Of a stretch of DNA of 64,000 nucleotides, positions 8,235 to 17,438 are shown piece after piece; the first letter of the stretch is position 1, and each line of letters starts with the position of its first letter. Made by a program: the position numbers and the translations under genes. The stretch comes from Paenibacillaceae bacterium (GTDB lineage Bacteria; Bacillota; Clostridia; Lachnospirales; Lachnospiraceae). The notes under the pieces were generated by a model that worked only from the letters and a program-made list of their open reading frames with translations, did not search any database and had not been told where the DNA came from. The DNA is taken from assembly GCA_015057705.1 (NCBI GenBank), contig SVDU01000005.1, positions 124,001-188,000 of the forward strand. The letters run 5' to 3'.

Positions 8235-8738
8235 TTAGTAGCTTCTCAACTGATCGCTTCCATCATCCTTTGTTTTTTCCAGACGTTTCACCTCTACGTA
8301 GTAGCCTGTTTTATCATTTACCTTAACATAAATGCGATCTCCCACTTTATGTCCCACAATAGCACTTCCAAGGGGTGATTCAGAACTGATTAAACCCTTT
8401 ATGGAATTTCCGCGGACGGTTGTCACAAGTTTATAGGTCTCCACCTCATCATCATCTTCAAAATACAGATCCACGGTATTATAAAGCCCAATTTCATCTT
8501 CTTTGGAATTGTCAGTAATGATTTGTGCTGTCTTTATCATTTTTTCCAGATAGCGGATTCTGCTTTCATTCTGGTTTTTATCCTTTTTGGCTGCATGATA
8601 TTCAAAGTTTTCACTTAAATCCCCATGGGCTCTTGCTTCCTTAACCGCTTCCAGGGCTTCCTTTCGAACCACCAGTTTACGGTGTTCGATTTCCTGTTTC
8701 ATTTTTTCAATATCATTCTCTGTCAATTTGTCAAACAC
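8235..8738 (-). CDS. GreA/GreB-type transcription factor, paralog
   Basis: A 167-residue GreA-family protein. The N-terminal coiled coil spans about residues 1-80 and carries the tip motif ARAHGDLSENFEYHAAK with the acidic pair that reactivates backtracked RNA polymerase. The C-terminal domain has ISSESPLGSAIVGHKVGD. It is slightly longer than housekeeping GreA, with a divergent central part (EDDDEVETYKLV), and sits inside an operon with a ferredoxin and an exporter rather than next to lysS. It may therefore be an accessory Gre paralog; RNA-polymerase binding is inferred from family. Confidence 0.85.
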   Translation of the reverse strand: MFDKLTENDIEKMKQEIEHRKLVVRKEALEAVKEARAHGDLSENFEYHAAKKDKNQNESRIRYLEKMIKTAQIITDNSKEDEIGLYNTVDLYFEDDDEVETYKLVTTVRGNSIKGLISSESPLGSAIVGHKVGDRIYVKVNDKTGYYVEVKRLEKTKDDGSDQLRSY

Positions 8739-8766
8739 GTTCCCAATTCCCCTTTCTTCCTGTTTG

Positions 8767-10092
8767 TTAAGAAAGGCTTTTACTCCCTTTTGGGCTTTCC
8801 TCCACCGGTTTTCTCTTATAGAGGGACAAAAGCCTGTCTAAATAGATCGATTTCAGTTGTTTGCTTGCCATTGCCTGCTTTAACGGAGGAAGCTTTAAAA
8901 TCGTTCCAAAAAGCGCTGCCATAGCACGGTGGCTGGCAAATGCCTGATTATCAAAGATAAGATTCTGCAGAGTTCCCTTTTCAATTGCCTGGAGCACAAA
9001 GCGATGGGTGCTGTTCACCGGCGTGATAATCTGTTTTTGCCTTTTCTCCAGTTTAATCGCTTTTACACTGCAGTTTCTGGCGCATACACCGCAGCCAAGG
9101 CAGATTTCCTCATCCACTACAGCTTTTCTCTTCCCATGCTCATTGGTTTCCATGGAGATTGCCAGAATGGGGCATGCCTTCTCACATTTACCGCATCCCA
9201 CACAAGTTTCCCCGGATATATGGGGAATGTAATTGGTAGTCGCAACGGGCTGCATGGGACTGAATTTTCTGGCTGCCTGAAGTGCTTCACAACAGCATCC
9301 GCAGCAGTTGCATATAAATGCGGGGTGCTCCCGGACATTTTCTCCGATCTGCACCAGATTGCTGGCATAGGACCGTTCCAGTGCATCCATGGCTTCCTCT
9401 TTGGAAACCAGCCTTGTATAATCCCCATGTTCTGCCAGGGAACGGGCAACATTGTCAAAGGTCAGGCATACATCCCAGGGAGCATTGATTTCACAGGGAT
9501 GACCGGCATGGGACATCTTATGACGGCAGTAGCAAAGCCCCAGTCCAATATAATCCGCCTCCTTAACGATATGGGAAGCCCGTTCATAATCCAGAATATG
9601 GTTGGTTTTATCCGTCATCAGCACAGGCTCCTGTACATAGACTCTGCCCAGTTTTGTTTCTGTAGCAAAAAATAAGTCCTTTATAAAGTCCTCTTCTACA
9701 TTCATGTATTGATAGTAAAGCTCGCTTAAGTATTTCTGGTCAATATCTCCTCTTGTCCTCATCAGGGCAAATTCAATAAAACCAGCCATGGGAGGCGGCA
9801 TAACAAACTTCCGGATTCCGTTATGATAAGAATCCACCAGAAGGGCTTTTTCACAGAGATGGTTTAATAGCCGTTCTGCTTTCAGCTCCGTAGTCTCCCA
9901 GATTTTAGCTGCCTTATTCACCGTAAATGGCCGTACAGGCAGCAACGCCACCCATTTTGCTTCTTTCTCCGAATACAAAACCTGAAGAATTTTATAAAGC
10001 GTCTCCGACTCAGGCGCCCCTTGTGTAAACCAGTTAATGCGGTCACTTAAATTTAAGTACGCATCACGGGCTGTCAGATGACCCATTTTCAT
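8767..10092 (-). CDS. Winged-helix and 4Fe-4S ferredoxin-domain protein
   Basis: A 441-residue protein. Residues about 40-100 look like a winged helix (VNKAAKIWETTELKAERLLNHL). The middle has GLGLCYCRHKMSH and the cysteine-rich CNCCGCCCEAL. About residues 290-360 form a two-cluster ferredoxin with CVGCGKCEKACPILAI and CLGCGVCARNCSVKAI. It is cytoplasmic, and electron transfer or redox sensing is likely, but no partner enzyme is named by the sequence. It is 11 bases downstream of the zinc-ribbon/methyltransferase-like gene and 28 bases upstream of the GreA paralog. Clostridial genomes carry this architecture with no assigned function that I know of. Confidence 0.82.
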   Translation of the reverse strand: MKMGHLTARDAYLNLSDRINWFTQGAPESETLYKILQVLYSEKEAKWVALLPVRPFTVNKAAKIWETTELKAERLLNHLCEKALLVDSYHNGIRKFVMPPPMAGFIEFALMRTRGDIDQKYLSELYYQYMNVEEDFIKDLFFATETKLGRVYVQEPVLMTDKTNHILDYERASHIVKEADYIGLGLCYCRHKMSHAGHPCEINAPWDVCLTFDNVARSLAEHGDYTRLVSKEEAMDALERSYASNLVQIGENVREHPAFICNCCGCCCEALQAARKFSPMQPVATTNYIPHISGETCVGCGKCEKACPILAISMETNEHGKRKAVVDEEICLGCGVCARNCSVKAIKLEKRQKQIITPVNSTHRFVLQAIEKGTLQNLIFDNQAFASHRAMAALFGTILKLPPLKQAMASKQLKSIYLDRLLSLYKRKPVEESPKGSKSLS

Positions 10093-10103
10093 GCCTTCTT
10101 TCT

Positions 10104-11078
10104 TTATGCTTTTTTTGCAATAATCTCAATACGCCTCAAAGTGGTGCCCACACTCTTACTGGACTCAACCGTCATCCCAAACAGCCTTAACAGATTCTTC
10201 GTTCCCTCTTTGGTTAAATAAACCTCCGAAGCAGCCTGCCGCCAGAGAGTATTCCCCTTCTTTTGCAGAAGATCCATGGATTTATCCAGATCTGGTCCAT
10301 CAAACCAGAGAATTCCACCATCTGCCAGGTTTTCAGTCGCTTTATCGAGAATTGCATTCATGTCCCGGTTGTCCGTGAGATGTTCAATGATAACCACTGC
10401 ATAGCTCCCCTTTATAACAGGGCTGATAGGCTCAGTTCCATTGAGAACATCCATCTCATAACCAGCACTGACTGCCTCTTTATATAATTGACTATTTTGA
10501 CTGCCCATAAACAGCATGGTATTGCCAGAGGCAAGCCTTTCAATATCTGCCAGTATTCTTTTACATTTTGCCGGAGAGTGCCCTGCTCTCTTTTTCCTTT
10601 TAACAACCCAGGGCTCTTCTTTTGCCAGGTAGTAGTTGCCGCACTCTTCGCACTTCATAAAGATACGAACCGGACTTAACAGCTCTTTCCCCTCTTCATC
10701 TCCTTCAATATAAAGGGATGCTCCGTAATGCACCGTCCCTTTTCCTGCACAGACGGGGCAGATCTCAATCTCTGCAAACATTAAGTTTCTCAGTTCTTTT
10801 AAAGCCTTAAAATACCAGCGGTACAAACGATCCCGGAATTCCCCGTCATAGACAAACAGCCAGTTTTTTATGACTTCTGCCAGCCATCTTGTCTCATGGA
10901 TCACAGACTTGTCCGCCTGAAGTCCTTTTAAGTTTTCTTCCAGCGTGAGGAGTCCGGAAACAGCATCCTCTTTCAGCCGGTCATTTCCCTGAGAAGTAAT
11001 CAGATGCTCGATCCCTTCCACTACACTGCTGCATAAATTGACCATCACTACCAGCTGATTCATTTTGCCTGTCGCCAT
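10104..11078 (-). CDS. Zinc-ribbon protein with degenerate methyltransferase-like domain
   Basis: About 324 residues. The N-terminal third is helical. A zinc ribbon follows, with CPVCAGKG and CEECGNYY about 50 residues apart. The C-terminal half resembles a class I SAM methyltransferase fold: TMLFMGSQNS, then AVVIIEHLTD and GGILWFDGPDL. The glycine-rich motif I is poorly conserved, so catalytic activity is doubtful. I chose ATG 11078 behind AAAGGA; a GTG at 11099 is in frame but has no ribosome site. It is the first gene of the five-gene operon down to 6264. The role is unknown; modification of a redox or ribosomal target is speculation. Confidence 0.65.
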   Translation of the reverse strand: MATGKMNQLVVMVNLCSSVVEGIEHLITSQGNDRLKEDAVSGLLTLEENLKGLQADKSVIHETRWLAEVIKNWLFVYDGEFRDRLYRWYFKALKELRNLMFAEIEICPVCAGKGTVHYGASLYIEGDEEGKELLSPVRIFMKCEECGNYYLAKEEPWVVKRKKRAGHSPAKCKRILADIERLASGNTMLFMGSQNSQLYKEAVSAGYEMDVLNGTEPISPVIKGSYAVVIIEHLTDNRDMNAILDKATENLADGGILWFDGPDLDKSMDLLQKKGNTLWRQAASEVYLTKEGTKNLLRLFGMTVESSKSVGTTLRRIEIIAKKA

Positions 11079-11246
11079 ACGTTGATCCTTTCCTGTCACT
11101 TGTTTCAGTTCCTTTGTACATATCCCTTGTTATTTTAGCACTTTTAAAAGGGGAAAGGCAAATACTTTCTTGTAGAGTGCCTGCAATCGGTCTATAATAA
11201 TATCAATAAATGCAGGGATAGAGAGTTGATAATCAGAGAGGTTAAC

Positions 11247-12140
11247 ATGAATTTTGATAAAATAAAATACTTTATTGACTTGGTAGAATGCAGGAACTTT
11301 ACAGAAACTGCAAAGAAAAACTTTGTATCACAGACTACAATCAGTCTGCAGATTGCATCACTGGAAGAAGAAATCGATATTCAATTGATAGACAGGAAAA
11401 AAATCCCTATTGAACCTACCTCAGCCGGATGGCTATTTTATGATGAAGCCGTCACCCTTTGGAAGCAATACAATCATATGAAAACCACATTGAATAATTA
11501 TAAAATGAATCACGATCTGACAATCCGCGTTGAATATGCTGCAGCAACAGATATCCAGAGCATGCTTCGCTTAATGCCTTCTTTTAAGGAAAAGAATCCT
11601 AATATAAAATTAGAATTGGATAAAGTACTGCTAAAGGATGTATCAGAATATCTGCTAAAAGGGTTGTATGATATTGCTATCGCCTTTGATTCGGAGTTTA
11701 AGGATAAACCTGACATTCTCACGTATCCGCTTTATAGCGGGCAATATTGTGCGGTTGTCAGCCGCAGCCACCCTTTGTTTCACCATAAAGCGATTTCCAA
11801 AGACGAATTATATCAATACCCACTGATTATGCTGAATCCTGAATCCATTGGCAGTTCCTATGAACTGATGATACAGCATGCAGCCTTAGATGGATTTAAC
11901 CCCAAAATAGTCCGGTCTGCAGATGATATTGAAACTGAACTGTTTTACATTGTCACTGAAAACCTGATCGGTTTTTTTCCAGACAATTATAATCCTGCTT
12001 ATTTAGAAAATGATATCCGAATGATCCCTTTAGATGATACAAATCATACATTCCGCATCGAAATTGCTTATTTAAAAGATAATAAAAATATTGCTTTAAA
12101 ACATTTTCTTAAGCATATAAAGAATTCGTTTTTTGAATGA
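11247..12140 (+). CDS. LysR family transcriptional regulator
   Basis: About 297 residues. The N-terminal helix-turn-helix is MNFDKIKYFIDLVECRNFTETAKKNFVSQTTISLQI; residues about 90-290 form the periplasmic-binding-like effector domain. I chose ATG 11247 behind GAGAGG; a TTG 21 bases upstream lies within the ribosome-site region. It is followed after 78 bases by the NmrA-type reductase gene on the same strand, which it may control. The effector is unknown. Confidence 0.88.
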   Translation: MNFDKIKYFIDLVECRNFTETAKKNFVSQTTISLQIASLEEEIDIQLIDRKKIPIEPTSAGWLFYDEAVTLWKQYNHMKTTLNNYKMNHDLTIRVEYAAATDIQSMLRLMPSFKEKNPNIKLELDKVLLKDVSEYLLKGLYDIAIAFDSEFKDKPDILTYPLYSGQYCAVVSRSHPLFHHKAISKDELYQYPLIMLNPESIGSSYELMIQHAALDGFNPKIVRSADDIETELFYIVTENLIGFFPDNYNPAYLENDIRMIPLDDTNHTFRIEIAYLKDNKNIALKHFLKHIKNSFFE

Positions 12141-12218
12141 CCCATGTAATTATTTCATTGGACTTTGTTTAATTTTTAACATATTATAAAAATATAAACA
12201 AAAGGAGGAACAATCATT

Positions 12219-13160
12219 ATGGGCAAATTATTATTAACTGGAGCCGATGGTAATTTGGGTAAGCAGGCGGCTAAATATCTATTGGAGTTAGTTGACAAGG
12301 ATAAACTTATTTTTTGCGGTTATAACCAGGAATCCTTAAATGAATTTACAAAACAGGGCATTGAAACTCATGTGACGAACTTCAACGACAGGGAAGGACT
12401 TGCCGAAGCCTTTGCCAATGCAGACAAAATTGCTTTAATTTCCATGCCTTTTGTAGGAAAAAAGCGTCAGAATGCTCACAAGAATGCAATCGATGCCGCT
12501 AAGAAAGCCAACGTCAGGCAGATCATCTATACCTCTCTTGTAAATGCAGCAGATGAATCAAATCCCAGTGTTGAAAAAATCGACCATGCCTTCACAGAGG
12601 ATTACATCCGACAGATCGGACTGGATTATATATTCCTCCGTAATTCCCAATATGCAGAAGCCATGATTACCAACTATTTTACCTTTGCTAAAATGGATGG
12701 CGTATTAAAAAACAGCCAGGGAAGCGGAAAAATGGCTTATATTTCCCGTAAAGACTGTGCCAAAGCAATTGCTTATTCTCTTGCATCCGAACATTATCAT
12801 GAATCCATTCTTAATATTAATGGACCTCAGTTAATGACCATTTCTGAATTTATCGAATATGGAAACCAGGCTACTGGAAACCATGTAACTTATGAGGAAT
12901 TAACGGACGAAGAAAACTATGCCATTTTTGACGCTATGGGAGTACCAAGAACCACTGACGGAAAATTTAAGGATGATTCTGAAGCACCGTTTTCATCAGA
13001 GGGTATGGTGACATTTGCTCAGGCCATTCGTCTGGGTAAAATGGATCTATTTACGGACGATTTTAAGAATCTAACCGGTCAGGAGCCACTCACAGTTCAA
13101 TATATGTTTGAACATGCAGATGACTTCCAGATTGGTGAAAGGCATTCAAAGGATAATTAA
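12219..13160 (+). CDS. NmrA-like NAD(P)-binding reductase (QorB-like)
   Basis: A 313-residue atypical short-chain dehydrogenase. The N-terminal dinucleotide motif is LLLTGADGNLGKQAA; IIYTSLVNA and FLRNSQYAE match the NmrA/quinone oxidoreductase 2 group, which lacks the usual YxxxK catalytic pair. It probably binds NADPH and reduces a quinone or acts as a redox sensor. AAAGGAGG lies upstream of the ATG. It ends at a shared terminator facing the enoate-reductase-like gene. Confidence 0.83.
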   Translation: MGKLLLTGADGNLGKQAAKYLLELVDKDKLIFCGYNQESLNEFTKQGIETHVTNFNDREGLAEAFANADKIALISMPFVGKKRQNAHKNAIDAAKKANVRQIIYTSLVNAADESNPSVEKIDHAFTEDYIRQIGLDYIFLRNSQYAEAMITNYFTFAKMDGVLKNSQGSGKMAYISRKDCAKAIAYSLASEHYHESILNINGPQLMTISEFIEYGNQATGNHVTYEELTDEENYAIFDAMGVPRTTDGKFKDDSEAPFSSEGMVTFAQAIRLGKMDLFTDDFKNLTGQEPLTVQYMFEHADDFQIGERHSKDN

Positions 13161-13166
13161 TAAATC

Positions 13167-13215
13167 AAAATCCATGGATTTCTGCAGTATGATTACAGAT
13201 TTCCATGGATTTTTT
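13167..13215. terminator. Bidirectional intrinsic terminator between convergent genes
   Basis: AAAATCCATGGA (13167-13178) pairs with TCCATGGATTTT (13202-13213), with extra inner pairing TCTG/CAGA. T runs lie on both outer sides, so it can stop transcripts from both the NmrA-type and the flavoenzyme genes. Confidence 0.8.
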
Positions 13216-13228
13216 GTCAAGCTTTTAA

Positions 13229-15166
13229 TTATATAAAATATCCCGCTTCATGTCCTGTATGAACTGCATGGTATAACGTCCCCTGTTTAGTATTGCAGTC
13301 ACCAATGGAAAGAACATCGTCTGCGCACTCTGCAAATTGATCGACATAAGATGAATCAGCCTGTACTCCCAGGGAAAGTACAACCGTATCACAGAAAATC
13401 TCTACGTTCTCATTATCCTTATCTTTAAAAACAGCTCCAGCATCACCAACAGATACCAGGCGCAAACCGCCCCGGAAAATTACGCCTTCCTTCTTTAGCA
13501 TATTAATTATGGCAATCTGATTAAACTTTGCTCCGCCGCTGCCAAAATTTTCTTCTGGCAGCATGTCAACCAGGGTAACCTTTTTCCCCTTCTTTCGCTG
13601 TGCCAGTGCCGCTTCACAACCGGTCAGTCCTGCACCAGCCACAATGATCTCATTCCCAGTCTCTACTCTGCCAGTTTCCGCATCGCCCACCCAGACAACA
13701 CGATTACTTTCACCCACTAAGGATGGAATGATCGGATTTGCTCCCACTGCAACAATAACACCATCAAAATTCCCCTCTGCAATCAGTTCTGGAGTTGCAT
13801 TTACATTTTTACGGATCTCTATGTTATTTTCAGCTTCTGTTTCACGTACAGTCCATTCCAGATATGCTTTTATATCGGCTTTAAAGTCAGGAATTGATGC
13901 AAGCTTTAAAACTCCGCCCAGTTGATCTGACTTCTCGAATAAAACCACTTTATGTCCTCTTTGAGCCGCAGTTCTGGCTGCCTCCATTCCTGCCGGTCCT
14001 CCGCCAATCACAGCAATCTTTTTCTTTTCAGCCGGCGCCGGAGTATTGAAATAAAGGGATTCCATTCCCAATAAGGGATTAACTGTGCACCTTATGGGTG
14101 CAAGCAGATAGTGGGTCTTCTGAATACAGTTATTACACCGGATACATGGTCTGATCCTGGAAGCACTGCCCTGCCTGATGTGCTTAACCATATCCGGATC
14201 TGCCATAAGAGAGCGGGCCATAGATACCATATCGATCTTACCTTCACGGATGGCTTCATCCGCCTGCTGCAGTGAAACAGATCCAACTACTGTAACCGGC
14301 ACATTAACCGCTGCCTTTATGACAGCTGCATCTGCTAAATTGATTCCATGATCAAAATAGATGGGCTGGTTAATAAATGGTGCAAGGTTCTGTATGGAAT
14401 GCATACCTCTTGACACATGAAGAAGATCAATTTTATCCTCTATTAATTTGACGAATTCAATGACTTCCTCTAATGTTGGGGAACCAGGAATCATATCATT
14501 GGCATTAATCCGGTATTCGATTGCTACTTTATTCCCCACTTTTTCTCTGATAGCCGCTAACAGCTCATTTGTAAAGCGAGCCCGGTTTTCCATAGAGTCA
14601 GTACCATATTCATCCGTACGTTCATTAATTACTTTAGAAAGAAAGCAGCCTGGAAGCTGACCGTGGGCGCCATGAATCACCAGACTGTCCACTCCGCTGC
14701 GCATGGCCCTGTCTGCAGCATCTGCGAAGTCCTGAATAAAATTCTGAATCTGCTCCTTTGTGAGAAATGTTGGATCAATTTCAACTACCGGTTTTCCTTC
14801 CTTTTTGTCTCTTTCTTCAAATGACGCTGGTGAAAGATTAATCGCAAAAAGCTCCATACCGATTTTACATTGATACATATGAACCAGATCGCATAGCATG
14901 GATAATCCATTAACAACGGGCTCCTCCCCCATGCGCAAAAGATGAGTGATTTCTTTTGGTAAATTCCGGTTGACTGTACCACACCCAATATTGATACATG
15001 CACAGCCTCCTTTTATGATATCTCTAGTCCATTCCATTAATTCTCTGTTTACATAACCGTCTGCTGTGGCAAAGCTTGGCCATACCGGTGTGAAAGATAC
15101 CCTGTTCTTTAATTTCATGGGACCAATCTGAATCGGTGTTATCAGGCTGCCATACTGTTTCTCCAT
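13229..15166 (-). CDS. 2-enoate reductase-like flavin/Fe-S oxidoreductase (Old Yellow Enzyme family)
   Basis: About 645 residues. Residues 1-370 form an FMN-binding TIM barrel (LITPIQIGPMKLKNRV, VIHGAHGQLPGCFLS). Next is a single 4Fe-4S site, CIRCNNC plus a later cysteine in PIRCTVNP. The C-terminal part is an FAD/NADH domain with KKIAVIGGGPAGMEAA and EIIVAGAGLTGCEAAL. This is the architecture of 2-enoate reductase, 2,4-dienoyl-CoA reductase and BaiCD/BaiH. It would reduce activated C=C bonds in anaerobic metabolism; the substrate (cinnamate, steroid, enoyl compound) cannot be read. ATG 15166 has AAGGAG upstream. A LysR gene lies just upstream on the same strand. Confidence 0.88.
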   Translation of the reverse strand: MEKQYGSLITPIQIGPMKLKNRVSFTPVWPSFATADGYVNRELMEWTRDIIKGGCACINIGCGTVNRNLPKEITHLLRMGEEPVVNGLSMLCDLVHMYQCKIGMELFAINLSPASFEERDKKEGKPVVEIDPTFLTKEQIQNFIQDFADAADRAMRSGVDSLVIHGAHGQLPGCFLSKVINERTDEYGTDSMENRARFTNELLAAIREKVGNKVAIEYRINANDMIPGSPTLEEVIEFVKLIEDKIDLLHVSRGMHSIQNLAPFINQPIYFDHGINLADAAVIKAAVNVPVTVVGSVSLQQADEAIREGKIDMVSMARSLMADPDMVKHIRQGSASRIRPCIRCNNCIQKTHYLLAPIRCTVNPLLGMESLYFNTPAPAEKKKIAVIGGGPAGMEAARTAAQRGHKVVLFEKSDQLGGVLKLASIPDFKADIKAYLEWTVRETEAENNIEIRKNVNATPELIAEGNFDGVIVAVGANPIIPSLVGESNRVVWVGDAETGRVETGNEIIVAGAGLTGCEAALAQRKKGKKVTLVDMLPEENFGSGGAKFNQIAIINMLKKEGVIFRGGLRLVSVGDAGAVFKDKDNENVEIFCDTVVLSLGVQADSSYVDQFAECADDVLSIGDCNTKQGTLYHAVHTGHEAGYFI

Positions 15167-15286
15167 AATCGTGTTCTCCTTCTGCCTATCCGAACTTTGT
15201 TTACAAATTAACAATATCAAAGGTCCCAGCTAAAGTCCAATACAGAAATGCAATCAGGTAATTGTAAAAACTTTTAATACGATTTT

Positions 15287-16168
15287 TTAAAGAGAATATT
15301 TTTTCTTTATTTCATTGAGGAACCGGTAAAGGACAGGATTTGTATTGTCCTTTGACCAGTATGCATTGACATTAAAAGGAATCCTTTCAACCTCCTGTCT
15401 GATAAACGCAATCTGATCATGATTAATGAAGTTCGTTATTTCAGGCAAGAAACTGATACCAGCATTCATACTGACAAGCATAACAGCATCATCCATATTT
15501 TCCACCAAGATCGACTTATCAATCAAAAAAAGTGGATTATCAGAGTTATGGTGTGCCTTATAGTAATCTGACTGCTCCTTATTTTTTATATAGGAAATCA
15601 CCTGTTCTGCTTTTAAATCTTCTGGCTGAATTACTGTTTTACCTGCCAGTCTGTGATTCCGGTTCACACATAATTGAGGATACGTCTCATATACCTTCAG
15701 TTCTTCAATCTCTTCTGATTCCATCTGAAAATAAAATCCGATATCGATTGTCCCGTTGAGCAGATTCAATTTCATATCTTCATAATTGCACTGGACAATA
15801 CTTAACTTTACTTTTGGGTATCCCTGATGGAAGCTGGAAAGAACAGGTACGATCACATCACGGTCAAACATACTGAAAAATCCAATTTTAATCATTCCCT
15901 CCGATCCTGAGGAAACCTCTCTTGCTTTTATCACTGCATTTTCATATAACTTTAATAAACGTTTTGAGTCTTGCAAAAAAGCCTCTCCTGGCATCGTTAA
16001 TTGAACGTTTTTCTTATCACGGTAAAACAGCTCCACGCCTAATTCTGCTTCCATTGCAGCAATCTGCTGACTTACTGCCGTTTGTGAAACATATAAAACC
16101 TGAGCTGCTTTGGAAAAGCTTTTTAATCTTGCAACTTCACTGAAATAACGTAATTTTTTAAAATCCAA
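15287..16168 (-). CDS. LysR family transcriptional regulator
   Basis: About 293 residues from a TTG at 16168, giving MDFKKLRYFSEVARLKSFSKAAQVL, the usual LysR opening; GAGG lies five bases upstream. In-frame ATGs at 16234 and 16255 would add a non-conserved extension, and the latter would overlap the neighbouring gene. The helix-turn-helix is at 16-45 (VSQTAVSQQIAAMEAELGV) and the effector domain follows. It lies upstream of the enoate-reductase-like gene on the same strand, with about 120 bases between, and may regulate it. Confidence 0.86.
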   Translation of the reverse strand: MDFKKLRYFSEVARLKSFSKAAQVLYVSQTAVSQQIAAMEAELGVELFYRDKKNVQLTMPGEAFLQDSKRLLKLYENAVIKAREVSSGSEGMIKIGFFSMFDRDVIVPVLSSFHQGYPKVKLSIVQCNYEDMKLNLLNGTIDIGFYFQMESEEIEELKVYETYPQLCVNRNHRLAGKTVIQPEDLKAEQVISYIKNKEQSDYYKAHHNSDNPLFLIDKSILVENMDDAVMLVSMNAGISFLPEITNFINHDQIAFIRQEVERIPFNVNAYWSKDNTNPVLYRFLNEIKKKYSL

Positions 16169-16214
16169 ACTTACCTCTTCCTTTATCACACGTAATGTTT
16201 GTGTTATGATTCGA

Positions 16215-17090
16215 TCAATAAACTTGTTTTGCATCCGGGGGGAGTTCTCTGACATGGTTCAAATATTCCATACAGTTAGATGCTTCGGTTATATCATAGA
16301 AAAAGCCAAGCTCACCTGACACAAATCCTGCCACCTCATGAAACAGGTTACACATTATTTCTACTGCTTCCCAGATATGTTCTGTCTCTGCATCCGCATA
16401 TGTCTTTAAAAAGCTCTCCCATTCTCCCTCTGACAGCCACCGGTACATATCCTTACCGGCCTTTCCGATACTGCATGAAAAACCGGTCACAATTCCGATC
16501 TTCCAGGATAACAGTGCCACCAGCTGGGGCCGTATGTAATGATTGAGCATATCCTGCACATATGGAATCTCATTCCTCCACAAACCCTTGGCTACGTTAT
16601 CAAGACACCACCAGAATTCATTACAGGTACATAGAAATTCTGTTTCCGAAGGCCTTTTCACCCAATGGCTCTGGTCTGATGATTCCGGGATTACAGGTAG
16701 AATGTTATCTTTGTCCAATAAAATTTTGCAGAGCCGGTCGGCATAGATATCTCTTAATGCATAATCCTGGGTCACCACAGTAAGATCCAATCTGTTTCCG
16801 TCTGAAAACTGCATTAACCACCCATAGCTCTCATCCTTCTTATGGGGATAAGCCGGGTTTTCATCCGGATACTGCATAAAAAGCCGTTCTCCAAACCGGT
16901 CGATCCATGGCGTATCTTTGATAAAAGACTCCGTCTCTGTTACTATGTAAACTATATCATAATCCTGAAACAGATCCCCCACTGCATTTGGATTTGTTCT
17001 GGACCCGCCCATGTAAACACCTCTGATCCGGTCATCAGCCTGAGCTATACCAAGAATCAGATCATACATTTCTTTTTCGGTTCTCATCAT
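16215..17090 (-). CDS. Aminoglycoside 6-adenylyltransferase-like protein, ANT(6) family
   Basis: A 291-residue nucleotidyltransferase. The polymerase-beta-type motif is MGGSRTNPNAVGDLFQDYDIVYIV, with the metal-binding DxD-type aspartates; MQFSDGNRLDLTVV and FWWCLDNVAKGLWR are characteristic of AadE/ANT(6) enzymes that adenylylate streptomycin. It looks like a chromosomal member; whether it confers resistance is not shown. It is the last member of the overlapping chain from the hydrogenase-like gene and has GAGGAGGGG upstream of the ATG. Confidence 0.85.
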   Translation of the reverse strand: MMRTEKEMYDLILGIAQADDRIRGVYMGGSRTNPNAVGDLFQDYDIVYIVTETESFIKDTPWIDRFGERLFMQYPDENPAYPHKKDESYGWLMQFSDGNRLDLTVVTQDYALRDIYADRLCKILLDKDNILPVIPESSDQSHWVKRPSETEFLCTCNEFWWCLDNVAKGLWRNEIPYVQDMLNHYIRPQLVALLSWKIGIVTGFSCSIGKAGKDMYRWLSEGEWESFLKTYADAETEHIWEAVEIMCNLFHEVAGFVSGELGFFYDITEASNCMEYLNHVRELPPDAKQVY

Positions 17091-17108
17091 TCAACCCCTC
17101 CTCAAGTT

Positions 17109-17438
17109 TCAGCCCCATTCTGCTTTCAGACAATCAATCAGACCAGGTATCTCCTGATCCACATTGCCCAGAGCCCTCCTCATCCGCTTCTCCCGTCTAT
17201 CCAAAAGCAATTCTTCCTGCTCTTTTGTTACAGAAAATGGGAGTGTCTCCACTATACCCTCAATAATCTCCCGACCGCTATTAACATCTCCCAGGGCCCG
17301 TTTCTTATAAAGGGCTGACTCTTCTGAATAATGCTCCCATTCTGACGGACTAAGGTTTAAAACTTCACATTCCATTGGACTTTGGTTATGCGGAACAATC
17401 AGTGTAAAAAACAAATCACAAAAAAGTACTTTTATCAT
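17109..17438 (-). CDS. Truncated HAD-like hydrolase fragment
   Basis: A 109-residue product starting MIKVLFCDLFFTLIVP, which looks like HAD motif I (DLFFTL) followed by a helical cap-like stretch ending GLIDCLKAEWG. Full-length relatives would continue for about 100 residues with motif II and the catalytic lysine; here a stop and the ribosome site of the next gene follow at once. It is therefore probably a remnant. Its ATG overlaps the stop of the upstream acetyltransferase by four bases, so it is likely still translated. Confidence 0.6.
   Translation of the reverse strand: MIKVLFCDLFFTLIVPHNQSPMECEVLNLSPSEWEHYSEESALYKKRALGDVNSGREIIEGIVETLPFSVTKEQEELLLDRREKRMRRALGNVDQEIPGLIDCLKAEWG

Noticed and set aside
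8929-9675. A 248-codon open frame on the plus strand opposite the ferredoxin gene
   Set aside because: It runs antisense to a gene with clear Fe-S motifs, has no good ribosome site and its product looks like a reverse translation of cysteine-rich sequence.
16842-17318. A 158-codon plus-strand frame over the ANT(6)-like and HAD-fragment genes
   Set aside because: Antisense to two genes with motif support; composition is serine/histidine rich without domain.
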